From positions 182,536-246,535 of the forward strand of contig NZ_FWFY01000005.1 of the NCBI RefSeq assembly GCF_900172345.1: DNA of 64,000 bases, in the 5' to 3' direction. The position numbers and the translations under genes are program-made. Source of the DNA: Limimaricola soesokkakensis (GTDB lineage: Bacteria > Pseudomonadota > Alphaproteobacteria > Rhodobacterales > Rhodobacteraceae). This document shows, one piece after another, positions 53,483-63,400 of this stretch. How positions within the stretch are numbered: position 1 is the stretch's first letter; each line of letters starts with the position of its first letter. The notes below the pieces were generated by a model that saw nothing but the letters and a program-made list of their open reading frames with translations, made no database searches and was not told the origin of the DNA.

Positions 53483-53830
53483 CTAATGCCCGTCGAGAAG
53501 ACCCACCTGATTGCCCTCGGGATCGAAGATCTCGGCGTAGCGCAGGGTTTCGAACCCTTCGATCCTGACCGGCTGCGGCACCTCGATCCGCAGTTTCGCC
53601 AGCCGCGCGCTTTCGGTCTCGAGGTCGGCTACGTGCAAGGTGACTGTCGTGCTCCCCGCCCCTTCCGGGCTATCAAGGACTTGAAGCAGAACGCCGTCGC
53701 GAAGGTCCCACTCGCGGCATGACGGCATCGGCTCGCGGTCCCAGTGACGTCCGACTAGCCGTGTCCACCAATCGGATTGGGCATCGAAATCCGCCGCGTT
53801 GATGCTGAGATAGATGGCAGTCACGTTCAT
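53483..53830 (-). CDS. VOC (glyoxalase-like) family protein
   Basis: A 115-residue single VOC domain starting MNVTAIYLSINAADFDAQSDWW. Two beta-alpha-beta-beta-beta units are visible, with the final strand IFDPEGNQVGLLDGH typical of the family. Members bind a metal and small hydrophobic or drug-like ligands. No neighbour points to a substrate. Confidence 0.75.
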   Translation of the reverse strand: MNVTAIYLSINAADFDAQSDWWTRLVGRHWDREPMPSCREWDLRDGVLLQVLDSPEGAGSTTVTLHVADLETESARLAKLRIEVPQPVRIEGFETLRYAEIFDPEGNQVGLLDGH

Positions 53831-54173
53831 GCTCGTGCTCCCTTGTCCGAAAGCCTTGTTTCCGGGTCTGCGGTATTCGGACGCTGCTCCAGCGCCGCTT
53901 GCCGGTCATCATGCGCCGACGTCTTGCCAAGATCACGCGGACAGATCTCAGGTGGCAGCGCACAGGCATTCGCGTTCTCGACCGAGGGACCAGAAAAGAT
54001 CACCGCCGTACGCCCAAACAAGCGTCTGAACCCCACACAGCAAGCTGTATCGGTCCCCGTCTTTTTCCCGTTCCAGTTGGATGGAATCCTGTCATACTCA
54101 AATGGCGTGATTTCCGGCTTCGGTGCGATCGGGCGACACCTCCTCGAGCTGGACGGTCGGAATCGAGGTCAAA

Positions 54174-54668
54174 ATGACGAAGCTCGTCACATGCCTGTGG
54201 TTCGATTGGGGCGAGGCGCGCAACGCTGCCGAGTTCTATGCCCGGACCTTTCCCGACAGCCATCTGGATCGCGTGAATGCGGCCCCCGCGGATTTTCCCG
54301 GCGGCAAGGAGGCCGACGAGCTCACCGTCGAGTTCACCGTGCTCGGCCGCGCCTTCCTGGGGCTCAACGGCGGGCCGACCTTCGTGCCGAACGAGGCGGT
54401 CAGCTTCGTGGTGGTGACCGAGACCCAGGACGAAACCGACCGCTACTGGAACGCGATCATCGGCAATGGCGGAACGCCGAGCGCCTGCGGCTGGTGCAAG
54501 GACCGCTGGGGGCATTCGTGGCAGATCACGCCACGGCGGCTGCTGGACCTGACCAACAGCGCCGAGCGCGACGTCGCGCGCCGCGCCTTCGAAGCGATGA
54601 TGACCATGGGCGAGATCGACATTGCCGCGCTCGAGGCGGCGGTCGGAGAATCCCGAAAGGAGATTTGA
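54174..54668 (+). CDS. PhnB-like VOC family protein
   Basis: A 164-residue protein starting at ATG 54174 (MTKLVTCLWFDWGEARNAAEFY). Family marks are VEFTVLGRAFLGLNGGPTF and the strongly conserved CGWCKDRWGHSWQITPRRL. PhnB-like proteins of this group are widespread and their reaction is unknown. The gene ends two bases before a DUF1428 gene, with which it is often paired in proteobacteria, so the two are probably cotranscribed. Confidence 0.82.
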   Translation: MTKLVTCLWFDWGEARNAAEFYARTFPDSHLDRVNAAPADFPGGKEADELTVEFTVLGRAFLGLNGGPTFVPNEAVSFVVVTETQDETDRYWNAIIGNGGTPSACGWCKDRWGHSWQITPRRLLDLTNSAERDVARRAFEAMMTMGEIDIAALEAAVGESRKEI

Positions 54669-54669
54669 C

Positions 54670-55074
54670 ATGTCTTACGTCGACGGTTTCGTGTTGGCCG
54701 TTCCCACCGCGAACAAGCAGAAGTTCATCGACCACGCCAGGCTGGGCGACAGCGTCTTCATGGATTTGGGCGCGTCCCGCGTGACCGAATGCTGGGGCGA
54801 CGACGTGCCCGAGGGCAAGGTCACGGATTTTCGCAGGGCGGTGCAGGCCACCGACGACGAGACCATCGTCCTGTCCTGGATCGAGTGGCCGGACAAGGGC
54901 GTGCGCGACGCGGCCCATGCCAAGATGACCGAGTGGATGAACAACCCCGAGACCGGCGATCCGCGCATGGATCCCGACAAGAACCCGATGCCCTTCGATG
55001 GCATGCGGCTGATCTTTGGAGGCTTCATGCCCGTTGTCGACCTGGGGAAAGCGCATTTCAAGACGGAGGCGTGA
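54670..55074 (+). CDS. DUF1428 family protein
   Basis: A 134-residue protein starting at ATG 54670 (MSYVDGFVLAVPTANKQKFI). Its dimeric ferredoxin-like (ABM-type) fold is suggested by the family, and WGDDVPEGKVTDFRRAV and MPFDGMRLIFGGF are diagnostic stretches. Function is unknown. It is coupled to the PhnB-like gene two bases upstream. Confidence 0.85.
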   Translation: MSYVDGFVLAVPTANKQKFIDHARLGDSVFMDLGASRVTECWGDDVPEGKVTDFRRAVQATDDETIVLSWIEWPDKGVRDAAHAKMTEWMNNPETGDPRMDPDKNPMPFDGMRLIFGGFMPVVDLGKAHFKTEA

Positions 55075-55361
55075 CAGCATCTAGTATAATCCAGATCACA
55101 GAAGGCTTCGAGGCAAGATCTGGATATCCTCCGGTCCAGGACCACGAGCTGCGCTGCCCCCGGCACGCATCTGGGGTTTGCCTTCGAATTGCGGACTTGC
55201 CGAGATCGACGCTAGAGCACCTGTGGCGCTTCTAGCGCCCCGTGAGAGCGATGGCATGGGCCTATCCTTTCGCGTCGTCCAACCGCGCGTCCTGCGCGCT
55301 AGGTCTTTTCGCATGAGCGCGTTCTGTCCGACCTGCTGGTCCAGAGGGCTGGGTCTGGCTG

Positions 55362-55490
55362 ATGATCCCGCTGCTGTGCCTGCTTCTGCTCCACTTCGGG
55401 GACCAGAATGGCAGGCCATGCGAGATGGCAGTGCGCCTCGCCGGCGGGGCCCTGGTGGCCCTCATCATGATTGCCATGGGTCCTTGGTGA
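55362..55490 (+). CDS. Possible 42-residue membrane peptide
   Basis: A short frame beginning MIPLLCLLLLHFGDQNG and ending IMIAMGPW. It has two hydrophobic segments separated by a polar turn, resembling small DUF2933-like membrane proteins. No good ribosome-binding site precedes it, and the region around it contains decayed genes, so it may be a remnant. Confidence 0.25.
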   Translation: MIPLLCLLLLHFGDQNGRPCEMAVRLAGGALVALIMIAMGPW

Positions 55491-55719
55491 CGGGCGAGAG
55501 CCTGTAGATGTTATCCCATGCGGGACTTCCCGTCTCGATGGTCGCGCCTTCTCCGCAGCGGGCTCGCATGGTCGTCCGGAAACCTGCAGCTCGCACCTTC
55601 AGCGCTGTCGCAACCTCTTTTTCAGTCACCGAGATCCATCGCGGTAGGGCAGCCTGATAGGTCCGACCCGGCGCATAGAACTGGAGGTCCCTGTCAGCGC
55701 CTTTGGGACATATGAGTTG

Positions 55720-55828
55720 ATTTTGTAACGGAGGGTTTCTGGCTCATCGTAGCCACCGAGGAGTGGAGATGAGACAGAAACCTGGAACAGCCAGACCGAA
55801 GGCGGAGTCGCGGGTGAAGGACATCCGT
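55720..55828 (+). mobile_element. 5' fragment of an IS3-family element
   Basis: ATG 55769 begins MRQKPGTARPKAESRVKDIRR, which looks like the start of an IS3-family OrfA. The family resemblance ends at about 55828, and the expected YSAEDKIRIVL-type continuation is missing. About 50 upstream bases with GGAGGGTTTCTGG may be its terminal repeat. It abuts a broken ATPase gene on the other strand, so the junction is probably an old insertion or deletion. Confidence 0.4.
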
Positions 55829-56030
55829 CGATGCACGCGGTGGCCGTACTGCGGTTTGCCTGCCGCGACGTGCAGCGCCGCATCCGACAGCTTTGCCAAC
55901 GTTGCTTTCGCCAAGGAGTATCGAGAGGCTTTCGCTGCTGAGCCAATCCTTGACCAGATAGTTATTGGTCAGCGGCACCTTGTAGTTCTCCGCGCCGATG
56001 TTGCCCCGGCAGATCTCTTCGACGCGGGCC
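55825..56030 (-). pseudogene. Fragment of a RepA-like AAA ATPase
   Basis: Reading leftward the frame gives EEICRGNIGAENYKVPLTNN, then YLVKDWLSSESLSILLGES, then NVGK, which is the Walker A region of a plasmid/phage-type AAA_25 ATPase. After the lysine the sense shifts to another frame, where ALHVAAGKPQYGHRV continues the family pattern. The gene is cut at both ends. It indicates former plasmid or phage DNA. Confidence 0.45.
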
Positions 56031-56125
56031 AGCTAACGGAGGACACAGTCCGATCTCATTGATTTAAGCTCGACCGCCCGGGCGCCGAGCCGCGCAGTCG
56101 CAACCCAGCCGTGGCTTGTGCGGCG

Positions 56126-56680
56126 TCAGTCGGACGACCGCTTGCCTTTCCTGCCTTTGCCCTTGTTGTCATGCTTATGGTCAGCTTTATCGCCGTCCCG
56201 GTCGCGACTCCGACCTTTCTTGTCATCGTCATTATTATAGTCGGCTTTGTCGCGGCCCTTGCCACGGCCCTTCTTTTGGTCGTCATCGTCATTCTCGGCT
56301 TTGTCGCCGCCGCCACCTTGACCCTTTCCGGACCACTTCCTGTCGCCTTGGTGATCATCATCATACTTTTCGGCATGATCGCGAACCCGAACGAAATCCT
56401 TGGGCTTGCTGCGAATTCGATAGCGGGGCCGGTCGTCGTCCGCGTCCGCCTTCTCATACTCCTTTTTCAGAATCCTGAGCTTCCTATCGTAGACGACCTC
56501 CACCTTCCTGCCGTTTTTGACGGCTTCCACCTTGTATTGGGTGGGACCCTCCTTGATCTCGACTCGGGTATACTCAGCGGCTCGATACTTCTGCATGAGC
56601 ATCTCCCCCTTCGGCGAAGCGAGGGCGGGCGTCGCTCCGAGAGCGACGAAAGCTGTCGCAGCCATGAATACCTTGCGCAT
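56126..56680 (-). CDS. Secreted protein with PepSY-like domain and K/D-rich tail
   Basis: A 184-residue protein with a signal peptide (MRKVFMAATAFVALGATPALAS). A short PepSY-like stretch follows at residues about 30-75 (EYTRVEIKEGPTQYKVEAV, VEVVYDRKLRILKKE). The last 100 residues are disordered and rich in Lys, Asp and Gly, with repeats such as DDDDQKKGRGKGRDKAD and NDDDKKGRSRDRDGDKAD. The acidic tail could bind calcium or be a linker. Similar small periplasmic PepSY proteins occur in alphaproteobacteria with unknown function. No operon partner is seen. Confidence 0.6.
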   Translation of the reverse strand: MRKVFMAATAFVALGATPALASPKGEMLMQKYRAAEYTRVEIKEGPTQYKVEAVKNGRKVEVVYDRKLRILKKEYEKADADDDRPRYRIRSKPKDFVRVRDHAEKYDDDHQGDRKWSGKGQGGGGDKAENDDDDQKKGRGKGRDKADYNNDDDKKGRSRDRDGDKADHKHDNKGKGRKGKRSSD

Positions 56681-57461
56681 GTTTCCAACCCTTCATGAAA
56701 ATCACCCGACCTTGATAGCAGCCCATGGCAACGCGCAGAGGCCCTCGACACCGCGCACCTGGGGCAAATGACGCGATTGGCCTGGATCAGATAGGGCACA
56801 AATGGTGCGACCGCCCACCGACGGTATCGGTGCGCCAAAGTGGGGTTGCAACAAACCACATTGGAGGGCGGCCACATCATAAAAGCCCGTTCCGGCTCAC
56901 ACTTTGGCCGGCCGCGATCAAATCCGTCCTTAGAATCAAGGCAGGAAATGGCGCATTCCTGCATTGGCCTTATCCAAGACGCATTGCGGCCAAGCACAAC
57001 ATATCAAGCAATCGAAACTGTTCCCCGGTCGCCAAAACCACACTTATCGATCTGCGGTGATCAACGATAAATTTAGCGACGATCTAAGCGGCTTGAATAA
57101 ATCGGATACCTCCGCCCGGATACCGGAGAAGAACGATTCGCGCGGAGATCGAATCAAAAAAATCTAATGCTTCAAATCAACATGCCGCGCAAACGCAGAT
57201 CCGACACCTCAGGGGTGTATTCGGGCTTCCTCAAGGTTACCGCAAGGAACAATCTGCAAGATACATAAAGCTAATATTATTAGTGACTTAGTCCGCATTT
57301 GCGCCATGCGTATTAACACCTATAGATGAGTGTACTTTTCGAAGTTCGAGTCTAAGGCTGCTCGCACTGGCAAGTGATTTTTTAGACAGAAGCAAACCAG
57401 GCCGCGAAACACTTCGTGGCCCCTTGCCTTTCTGTCTGTACCAATCCGAGGGGATTGATCC
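56681..57461. other. AT-richer leader region before the peroxidase gene
   Basis: 781 bases without a supportable gene. The last 400 bases are clearly less GC-rich than the flanks, including TAAAGCTAATATTATTAGTGA at about 57266-57286. They likely hold the promoter of the exoprotein gene. The GAGGGG box at 57448-57453 is its ribosome-binding site. Frames at 56700-57000 have no recognisable product. Confidence 0.5.
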
Positions 57462-60400
57462 ATGGTTACCAATTTCATTGTCAACAAGCATGATCTCCAG
57501 TTCATTTTGCAGCAGATCAAGATTTCCGAGGCTCATGCGTCGGGTACCGATATCACCGAGGCAATCCGGCAGGTCTACGGCGTCGACGCCGAGGACGCGG
57601 CGCTGTTGCCCGCGGGCCTGCGCACCGTCGATGGGACGCTGAACAATCTGCTGCCTGGACAGGCGCATTTCGGCGCAGCCCAGACCAAGTTTCCTCGGCT
57701 GCTCGATCCCGTCTACAGGAACGACAACGACGGCGACTCTATCGATTTCGACGGCCCCGGCCCCTCCCCCGCCATTACCAATACCGACTATGGCGTCATC
57801 GACGGTCAGGGCCATGTGGGCACCGGTACCGTGGTGGACGCCGACCCGCGTACCATCTCGAACCTCATCGCCACACAGGATGTCTCGAACCCCGCCGCGA
57901 TCCGCGCGGCGCTGAAGCTCGCGGGTGTCGAGGGTCCCGCCCAGACGGCGGCCACCAACGCGATCAGTGCCGCTTACCGGGCTACGCTGAACGCCAATGG
58001 CGCGAATGCCGAGGTGGCTGCTGCCACGGCAGTGGTTGCAGAGGCCAGTGCCGACGCCTCTGCAGCCAACGCCGCCCTCGCCGCGGCCACTGCGCTGCAG
58101 GCGCTCTACGCCGCGGGCCTGTCCGCGGCGGAGGGGCTTCCAGCGACGATGACCACCGCCCAGACCGCGGTGCAGGACCTGATCGCCGCGCTTCGCATGA
58201 TCACCGACGAACCAGCCCCGGTTCTGGAGTTCAACCTCAGCCCACCGGACCAGGCGGCCTTTACCAATATGGCCGCATACAATGAGGCGCACGCCGATTG
58301 GCTCGCGTCCGATCAGACCGCTTCCGAACCACAGCTGCTCGACTTCCTCGACAGCGACGGATTCAATGCGGCAACGACAGAGTTCAACAACGCGCAATCA
58401 GCCCATACCGCCGCCGAAGAGAAATACGACACCGATTTCGCCGCCTACAGCGCCACCATGGCCACCGCGAGCCTCGCCCTCGAAGCGGCCATGAGGGCCG
58501 TTGAAAATGCCGAAACGGCGGCCGGGAATGTCGTGACCGCGCTCGGCGACAGCACAACAAATGGCGCTCTGACTCTCTTTGGCCAAACAACCGACCTCCG
58601 CACCACGATCGAGGGGATTGCCGCAGACACCCTCGATCCGAACGACGCGACGACGCTTTCGGATGCCCTCGCCGATTTCACCGGCGCACCGGGGCTCGCG
58701 CAGTCGAACATAGATGACCTCGGCGCGCTCAAGAGCATCGCGGACACGGACCTCGCCGCCGCCCAGTCGGAAGCAGATGACGCCTCGGCCGTGCTCGAGG
58801 CCGCCAATGTCGAGCTCGCGACCGCCCAAGACGCCGCCAACACGTCGGGCACGCCTGAGCAAGCCGCGGCGGCTCTGCAGGACCGGCTCGACCAGTTCGG
58901 CATTCAGGTCGGCGAGGACGGCGGGCTGATCATTGAGAACCAGTCGCCCGACATCGGTCTCTCGGCCTCCTTCAACACCGCCATGACGATCTTCGGCCAG
59001 TTCTTCGACCACGGTCTCGATCTCGTCAACAAGGGCGGCAATGGTACGGTCTATATCCCGCTCAAGGCCGACGATCCGCTGATTGCGGGCGCCGACAAGG
59101 TATTCGGCACGGCCGACGATCTGCCTGAGCACCTGCGCTTCATGACGCTGACCCGCGCCACCCCGACCTGGGACGCCGACGGCACCGCGCAGCACGTCAA
59201 CGCCACCACCCCATGGGTCGACCAGAACCAGACCTATACCTCGCACGCCTCGCATCAGGTCTTCCTCCGCGAGTATGTTCGCAAGAATATCGGCGACGGC
59301 GAGAAGGCCTATTCCACCGGTCACCTGCTCGACGGCAGGGCCAGCTCCGGCTTCGGCAACAAGGACGGCGCCCTTGCCAACTGGGGAGAAGTCAAGGCGC
59401 AGGCGCTCTCGATGCTCGGCATCCGCCTGCAGGACACCGACGTGCACCGCGTTCCGCTGCTGCTGACCGACCAGTACGGTAACCTGATCATGGGAAACCA
59501 GGGCTATGCCCAGCTGGTGATGGCGCCCGATGATGACCATGCCGAAACCTGGCTGAAGGAGGGCACCGCCCAGGGTGTCACCACCGAGGGCAGCTTCGCC
59601 AGTGGCGTCGCCTTCCTGGCCGACATCGCCCACACCGCCGTTCCCACCGACCTGCTCGACGCGAACGGCGAGGTCCGAACGGTCGATCATGACCGCAATC
59701 CGGGCACGCCCGAAGTGCCCGTTACCGCGATCGCAGCCGATGGCGACGACGTGGCCGGCAACGCGGTGGGCACAAACCAGCGCGGCCAGATCACCGAGTA
59801 TGACAACGAGCTTCTCGACAGGCACTTCATCTCGGGCGACGGCCGGGGCAACGAGAACATCGGCCTGACCGCGATTCACACCGTGTTCCACTCGGAGCAC
59901 AACCGCGTCGTCGAAGCCAACAAGCAGACCATCCTCGACAGCGGCGATCGGGCCTTCATCAACGAGTGGCTGCTGGTCGATCTCGGCCCGAACGATCCGA
60001 TCCCGACCAGCGTGAACGACCCGGCGCTCGAATGGGACGGGGCGCGCCTGTTCCAGGCCGGGCGCTTCTCGACCGAGATGCAGTACCAGCACATGGTCTT
60101 CGAAGAGTTCGCGCGACGCATCCAGCCCGCCATCGATCCTTTCGTGTTCACCAACACCGCCGATATCGACGGCTCGATCATCGCCGAGTTCGCCCACACC
60201 GTGTACCGGTTCGGTCACTCGATGCTGAACGGCTCGGTCGACCGGCTCGACAACGATCTCGGCGTCGTCGGTGGCGGCGATCAGCTCTCCCTGATCGAGG
60301 CCTTTCTGAACCCGGTCGAATATCTCGACGGCGGCACGGACGTCGCAGCCATTCAGGGCGCGCTGTTGCGCGGCATGTCGCGCGACGTCGGCAACGAGAT

Positions 60401-63400
60401 CGACGAGTTCGTCGTCCCGGCGCTGCAGTCGAACCTCCTCGGCCTGCCGCTCGATCTCGCCGCGCTCAACATCGCCCGCGGCCGCGAGACCGGCGTGCCG
60501 TCGCTCAACGAGACCCGCGCGCAGCTCTCCGATGATTTCGGCCTGCCGGACCTGAAGCCCTACACGAGCTGGAACGATTTCGTCCAAAACATCAAGAACC
60601 CGCTCTCGGTGATCAATTTCATTGCCGCCTACGGGACCCACGCCACGATCGAGAATGCCGGGACGCTGCAGGCGAAGCGCGATGCGGCCACCTTGCTCGT
60701 CCTTGGCGGCGCCGGGGCACCGGAGGACCGGATCGATTTCCTCAACGCCCGCGGTGACTATGTCAGCGAGAAGGGGGGGCTCGACAATGTCGACCTCTGG
60801 ATTGGCGGCCTCGCCGAACGTCTGAACGAATTCGGCGGCATGCTGGGCTCGACCTTCAACTTCATCTTCGAATACCAGATGGAGCGCCTGCAGAACGGCG
60901 ACCGGTTCTACTACCTGTCCCGCACGCAGGGTCTGAACATGCTCAACCAGCTTGAGCAGAACACGTTCTCCGACATCATCATGCGCAACAGCGATCTCGG
61001 CGATAAGTACGCGACGCATCTGAGCTCGCATATCTTCGTCACGCCCGACATGATCCTCGAGTTGGACCGCGGGATCGCTCAGGAGGACTACAACCCCGAC
61101 GACACTTCCCCCAATCGCTCCGGTTTCGATCCGGTGTGGGACGATCCGATCCTGCAATCGCTCGATCCCAAGGTGACCCGCTCCTACAGCGGCGTGACCG
61201 CGGATGGCGGCCACGACGTCGGCGGGACGCTGCGCTTCCGCGGCGGCGAACACGTGGTGATCGGCGGCACCGAGGGTAATGACCGGCTGATTTCCGACAT
61301 CGGCGACGACACCATCTGGGGCGATGGCGGCGACGACTACATCAACAGCGGCCAAGGCGCCGACGAAGTTTATGGCGGCGATGGCGACGACATCATCGAG
61401 GATCCGTTCGGGGAGAATTTCCTGCGCGGCAACGCCGGCAACGACGTCATCTCCACGGCGCGGGGCTTCACGCTGGCCTTCGGCAACGAGGGGAGCGACG
61501 CGATCTTCCTCGGCCAGGATGCAGCCGAAGCCTTCGGCGACGAGGGGAACGACTTCATCCTTGGCAGCTCCGGCCCCGACCTGCTGCACGGCGGTGAGGG
61601 CGACGACTGGATCGAGGGTGGCGAAGGCTTCGACGTCATCGCCGGCGAGAACTCGGAGTTGTTCTTCAACTCCTCGATCATCGGCCACGACGTTGCCTGG
61701 GGTCAGGGCAACGACCAGGACTACGATCTGGAATCGGGGGACGACATCGCCCTGTCGGGCATCGGCGTCCAGCGCTTCGAAGGCATGTTCGGATTCGACT
61801 GGAGCACGGCCAAGTTCGATGTCGCCGGTGTCGACCACGACATGGCGATCCCGATCTTCACCACCGACCCGCAGCAGATCCTGCGCGATCGCTTCGACCA
61901 GATGGAGGCCCTGTCGGGCTGGAAGTTCGATGACAGGCTTGCGGGCGACGACCGCGGACAAATTCTCGGCGGTGTCGGACCGGGCGCCGAGGCGGAAGCG
62001 AGCTTCACCGACCACATTCTCACCCAAGAAGGTATCGATCGCATCGACGGCCTTGAGGAGTGGATGGGCGGCGCGCGGGAGACGCTCTTCGGCGCCGTCC
62101 CGGGCGCAGACGTCTCGAGCTACCGTGACGGTAACATCCTGATGGGCGGCAACGGCAACGACATCATCATGGGGCGCGGCGGTTATGATCTCATCGACGG
62201 CGATGCCTGGCTGAACGTGCGGATCCGCATCATGGTCGGCGGCACCGAGTATACCGCCGAGTCGCTCACCACCGACACGATGGTGGCGGGGGCGAAGGCC
62301 GGTCGGGTCTACAATGTCGAGACTGGCGAGCTTGCCTTCGGGGGACGCTCGCTCAAGTCGCTCCTGCTCGACCGAACCATCAAGCCTGGCGACATGAGCA
62401 TCGTGCGCGAGATCAAGTATGACGACACCCCGCAGAACAACATCGACACCGCCGTGTTCCGCGGCACCTTCGCCGAGTACAGGATCGAAGGCCGCGGCCA
62501 CTTCATCGACTTCAACGGGGATGGCGACTTCGATGATCCGGGCGAGGACGTCGCGCAGGCCGCTTACGACCTGAACGGCGACGGTTTCATCGCCGTCACC
62601 GATCTCGACGATGGCAGGACAGGCGCGATCGTCGATGGGGTCGCGTTGCCGACGCGCAACCAGCTCACCGATGACACGGATCTGCTGAAGAACATCGAGA
62701 TGCTGCAGTTCTCCGATCAGACGATCGACATCCGCAACGCCGCCAATGGCACCAACCAGCGGGCGACGGGTCTCGTGGAGATTGCAGATCCGACCCAGCT
62801 GCTCGGCGGTGTGACGCCCTTCGTGGGCCAGGTGCTGAGCGCGGCGGCCTTCGACCTTGCTGACGCCGACGGCCTGACGCTTGGGACGAACGGCCTGCCC
62901 CAGGGGTTCCAGATCGAATGGCAGTCCATGCTGGGCGGCAAGCCGACCTGGACCACGGTGGCGAACAACCAGATCGAGTACACGGTGCGCGAGACCGACA
63001 TCGAGGGCAGCCTCCGCGCGGTGGCCGTCTTCAAGGACAACAATGGCATCACCGAGCGGGTCTACTCCGCCGCAACTGCGACGCCGACTGCCCCCTTCTC
63101 GGTCGAGGAGAATGCGGCTCCGGGCACGATGGTGACCACCCAGATACCGCCCACCCACGAAGGGGAAGCCGGGCAGTTCCATCAGATCCGTGCGGGCATC
63201 GATGCCGGCGGCCGGTTCGAGGTGGTCCAGAGCGGGCAGGACTTTCTGGGCAACCCGCTCTACCAGCTGGTCGTCGCCGGCGGAGACATGGATTACGAGT
63301 TCCAGGACGCCTTCCAGATCGTCGACAACCAGTACCAGATCGTGATCGACACCTATGATCTCGATCCGGCAGCGGGCGGCGATCTCATCGACAGCCGCGA

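Noticed and set aside
58398..63182. A 1,594-codon open frame antisense to the giant exoprotein
   Set aside because: It is the mirror of a GC-rich gene: the forward frame has complete family motifs, while the reverse frame is Val/Asp/Glu/His-rich with none. Long antisense frames are common in such DNA.
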